Source: Lachnospiraceae bacterium UBA7729 (GTDB lineage Bacteria; Bacillota; Clostridia; Lachnospirales; Lachnospiraceae). Taken from it: a DNA stretch of 33,444 bases. The notes below the pieces were generated by a model. That model did not search any database and was not told where the DNA came from. It saw only the letters and a list, made by a program, of their open reading frames with translations. Within the stretch, counting starts at the first letter, position 1. Every line of letters starts with the position of its first letter. The stretch covers positions 1 to 33,444 of the forward strand of contig DLFD01000057.1 of the NCBI GenBank assembly GCA_002482005.1, written 5' to 3'. Shown piece by piece: positions 31,126 through 33,444 of this stretch. The translations under genes and the position numbers were made by a program.

Positions 31126-32943
31126 TTATGACTGTCCATTCGCCACGACCGGCGTCGGTCTCTGGTCGTTGAAGATACCGGTCGTATCGATCAGCCTGCT
31201 CAGGGAAGTATCCTCCCCGTTCAGACAGAGCCACAGCCGGTAGCCGTCCACATCGATCCTGCCCTGTCTTACGTAGCGTTCGGTGATCTGGACCCAGTTG
31301 GGAACGGATCCGTCGACATTGCAGTAGAAGTGGTATCCGGCGCTGTTATAGTAGCTGTACTTATCGTTATCTTCCTTGTAGCCTTCCCAGTCGCCGATAT
31401 CATTGCCATGAGCGAAGATGATGGTATCGGTCGGCCCGACGATCGGCTGCACGGTAGCGACCCACTTCTCGTTGTCGGTCTTCAGTTCGTCAGCCGTCTT
31501 GTCCGTGACGGAGAGATGTCCCCAGGTGTGGGAGGCGAACTCCCATCCTTCGCTCTTCAGAGCATCCGCGATCTTCTTCGCATCCGCAACTTCCTGGTCG
31601 AAGCTGAAATCCGGATGAGCAGCCAGCCATGCCGCCTGGTCCTCCATCAGATGCTCCTTCTTCACGTAATCCGTATCGGTCCGGTATCCGAAGATCCCGT
31701 TATAGCCGGTTAATGCGATCAGCCCGCGCGCTCCCTTATAGCAGCCGTCCGGGTGCTCCGCCAGAAAGGTATTGAGCCTCGGAACGACGTCATAGTCCCC
31801 GAGAGATTCATTTCCGGAAGCATCGACCATATGGCACTTCACATTCCCCTGATCGTCCAGCACAAGCTTGTCCGGATAGCCGGCAGGCTCGTAGGAATGA
31901 TAGTAGCTGAGATCATCCACAGAAAGAACGATGGCCTTCTTGCCCTCCGGCAGCATCAGATTCGGATTCGGAGTAAAATGCGGCGTGCCGTCTGCGTCTT
32001 TCGTCTCCACGACGAGGTCTCTCAGCCTCACATAGACATAGCCTGAATCATACAGGCGCTGTGTCACCTGGTCGAACTCATCCGTCGTCACCATCCAGGC
32101 ATTGAAGCCGTCCGCCTGACCCTGTCCCATCACATCCGGGTTGAACGCAAGGGAAGGATCATTCACCAGAGAATGATAGAAGATGTGCGGCACCGCCGTC
32201 ACGTCGACCGCGACGCAGCTGTCCTTCTCCGCCTGATACTGGGCAATGGCATCCGTGATCGTCTGGTCTGTCTGATAGTCCGGGATTCCCTGCAGGAGCG
32301 CGATGGCTCCATCATAATCATACTGAGCCGCCAGAATATCAGCCTGTGCCATCGTATCCGCATGAGCATCCGACGCTGCCGTCTGTGGCTGGGTCTGCAC
32401 CTGGGTCTCAGGCTGGGCTGCTTCCGTCTCCGGCTGGACTGCCGTCCCGGATCCTGCCTGTACGGAAGTCTCCGATATAGCCTGAGTGGCTTCCTGCGTC
32501 TCTTTCTCACTGCTTACGATCGTTACCGCCCCCGGGTTGTCCGACGGATCTCTGTCAAGGAATGAGAATACCTGCGGTATCCGGGAAGGTCGTTCTCCAA
32601 GGAATGAAGGCCACGGCAGGTCCCTGTCCTGCGGTACCAGGATGCAGGCGTACGCAAAGCAGGCAGCCACGGCAATGACCGCTATGATCAATACAACAAA
32701 GAAATTCCGTACCCTGCGGTCTTTCTTTCTTCTTCTGGCGCGCCTTGCCATCGCACTGTCGATCTCCCGGTCGATATCAGGATCTCCATCGTCATAAAAG
32801 CCGCCATCCCCGGGTACCCCGTCAGATCCTTCGGAAAGGTCCTCCGGATCATAATACTTCATATCATCTTCCGTGATCAGGTCATCATCGTACAGATTAT
32901 TCTGTCCGACATCCCTGCCGGCGTCTTTTTTCTTTCCGATCAT
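31126..32943 (-). CDS. Membrane-anchored polysaccharide-deacetylase-like protein
   Basis: A 605-aa protein. An acidic cytoplasmic N-terminus (about 1-65) and a basic patch (RRARRRKKDRR) precede one transmembrane helix (about 81-102). An extracellular Ser/Glu/Thr/Gln linker (QPETEAAQPETQVQTQPQT) and a short helical region follow, then a NodB-type deacetylase core. That core shows VLSVDDLSYY (catalytic Asp pair) and the metal His pair in SHTWGHLS, with DTIIFAHGND later. It would deacetylate a surface polysaccharide or act as a divergent carbohydrate esterase. The start at 32943 has GGGGAG upstream; the 26-residue longer frame is rejected. It is divergent from the partial membrane gene at the right edge. 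Confidence 0.85.
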   Translation of the reverse strand: MIGKKKDAGRDVGQNNLYDDDLITEDDMKYYDPEDLSEGSDGVPGDGGFYDDGDPDIDREIDSAMARRARRRKKDRRVRNFFVVLIIAVIAVAACFAYACILVPQDRDLPWPSFLGERPSRIPQVFSFLDRDPSDNPGAVTIVSSEKETQEATQAISETSVQAGSGTAVQPETEAAQPETQVQTQPQTAASDAHADTMAQADILAAQYDYDGAIALLQGIPDYQTDQTITDAIAQYQAEKDSCVAVDVTAVPHIFYHSLVNDPSLAFNPDVMGQGQADGFNAWMVTTDEFDQVTQRLYDSGYVYVRLRDLVVETKDADGTPHFTPNPNLMLPEGKKAIVLSVDDLSYYHSYEPAGYPDKLVLDDQGNVKCHMVDASGNESLGDYDVVPRLNTFLAEHPDGCYKGARGLIALTGYNGIFGYRTDTDYVKKEHLMEDQAAWLAAHPDFSFDQEVADAKKIADALKSEGWEFASHTWGHLSVTDKTADELKTDNEKWVATVQPIVGPTDTIIFAHGNDIGDWEGYKEDNDKYSYYNSAGYHFYCNVDGSVPNWVQITERYVRQGRIDVDGYRLWLCLNGEDTSLSRLIDTTGIFNDQRPTPVVANGQS

Positions 32944-33062
32944 AATCGCTGCTCCCCTGTCATATCTTTGTATTTTCCAATAGGTATCTCCCATCTTATC
33001 ACACCGCCGATATAGTATCAAACTCAGAACTTCCGGATTGCGCCTGTCTGTTTCCTCAGGGC

Positions 33063-33091
33063 TTGAAGGAATTCCGAAAATCGTCTAGAAT
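33063..33091 (+). promoter_or_regulatory. Promoter for the right-edge membrane protein gene
   Basis: TTGAAG (33063-33068), a 17-nt spacer and TAGAAT (33086-33091), with a leader of about 48 nt to the ATG at 33146. Confidence 0.6.
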
Positions 33092-33145
33092 GACCGTTAT
33101 ATAAGGGGTGTTTTACGTATCAGCAGGGGAGGTTTCATAATCCAA

Positions 33146-33444
33146 ATGAGTGAAAAAAAGAAGAAAAGGACTTCAGAGGACAGCGCATTCCGGGAATGGC
33201 TGTCCGACAATCTGCGCTATCTGGTGCTGATCATCGCCATTCTTCTGATCATCGTTGTGATCGTCATGGTAACCGCACTTCTGAAGCAGAGACGTGAAGA
33301 CAAGAATGACCCTCTGGCAGAAACCGGGCCTGACATAACGATCATGTCCGAAAGGGTTACCGAGACCGAGTCTCCGGAAACTGCCAGAGTAACTGAGAGG
33401 CAGACCGAGACAGCCAAGGTCACCGGGAAGCAGACCGAGACAGC
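33146..33444 (+). CDS. Single-pass membrane protein, truncated by the window edge
   Basis: Open from the ATG at 33146 to the end of the window (99 codons seen, no stop). A basic cytoplasmic start (MSEKKKKRTSEDSAFREWLSDN) is followed by one transmembrane helix (about 24-47, LRYLVLIIAILLIIVVIVMV) and an extracellular Thr/Glu-rich stretch with a 10-residue repeat of the VTERQTETAK/VTGKQTETA type. The layout and linker style match the SH3b and deacetylase-like surface proteins nearby, so an SH3b or other wall-binding domain may follow. GGGGAGG lies about 13 nt before the ATG, somewhat far. Confidence 0.7.
   Translation, partial: MSEKKKKRTSEDSAFREWLSDNLRYLVLIIAILLIIVVIVMVTALLKQRREDKNDPLAETGPDITIMSERVTETESPETARVTERQTETAKVTGKQTET

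Overview
The window looks like a chromosomal segment of a Gram-positive anaerobe of class Clostridia, most likely a Lachnospiraceae-type gut bacterium. This rests on the family make-up (Clostridia-style selenium-dependent molybdenum hydroxylase genes, a pcrA-yerC neighbourhood, SH3b lipoproteins with Ser/Glu/Thr/Gln linkers), strong AGGAGG-type ribosome binding sites and moderately high GC. Genus is not claimed. There are no rRNA or tRNA genes, CRISPR arrays, transposases or phage genes.

Region 1 (about 1-16.8 kb) is a selenium / molybdenum hydroxylase / purine-catabolism island. A long leftward gene row reads hyuA-type hydantoinase, M20D amidohydrolase, yedF, selD, yqeB, class V aminotransferase (cysteine-desulfurase-like), xdhA, xdhB, xdhC and a membrane acyltransferase. 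Just upstream are a small DUF3343 gene (leftward) and, divergently, adenine deaminase (rightward). The two share a compact interlocked promoter region. Convergent to ade is a fused yqeC-mocA gene. By family knowledge, SelD supplies selenophosphate; YedF, DUF3343 and the class V enzyme are probable Se/S handling proteins; YqeB, YqeC and MocA mature the molybdenum site; XdhABC is the hydroxylase. Ade deaminates adenine to hypoxanthine, an XDH substrate, and the hydantoinase and M20 enzymes could open and trim oxidised ring products. The last step is inference. Several intergenic gaps carry strong hairpins: a 49-bp tandem hairpin repeat before yqeB, and a dispersed repeat whose hairpin has conserved tip and covarying arms.

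Region 2 (about 16.8-24.3 kb, all leftward) is housekeeping: phosphoglucomutase, an LMW-PTP-like protein lacking its catalytic Cys and Arg, an RlmD/TrmA-family RNA methyltransferase, an acidic-tailed membrane protein, PcrA helicase, a small unknown protein and the TrpR-like YerC. Several clear intrinsic terminators separate the units.

Region 3 (24.3-33.4 kb) is cell-envelope oriented: two SH3b lipoproteins (leftward), signal peptidase I (rightward), a radical SAM protein of unknown role (leftward), a DUF2007-like membrane-anchored protein and a PlsY-family protein (rightward), a membrane-anchored polysaccharide-deacetylase-like protein (leftward), and the start of another single-pass membrane protein that runs off the right edge.
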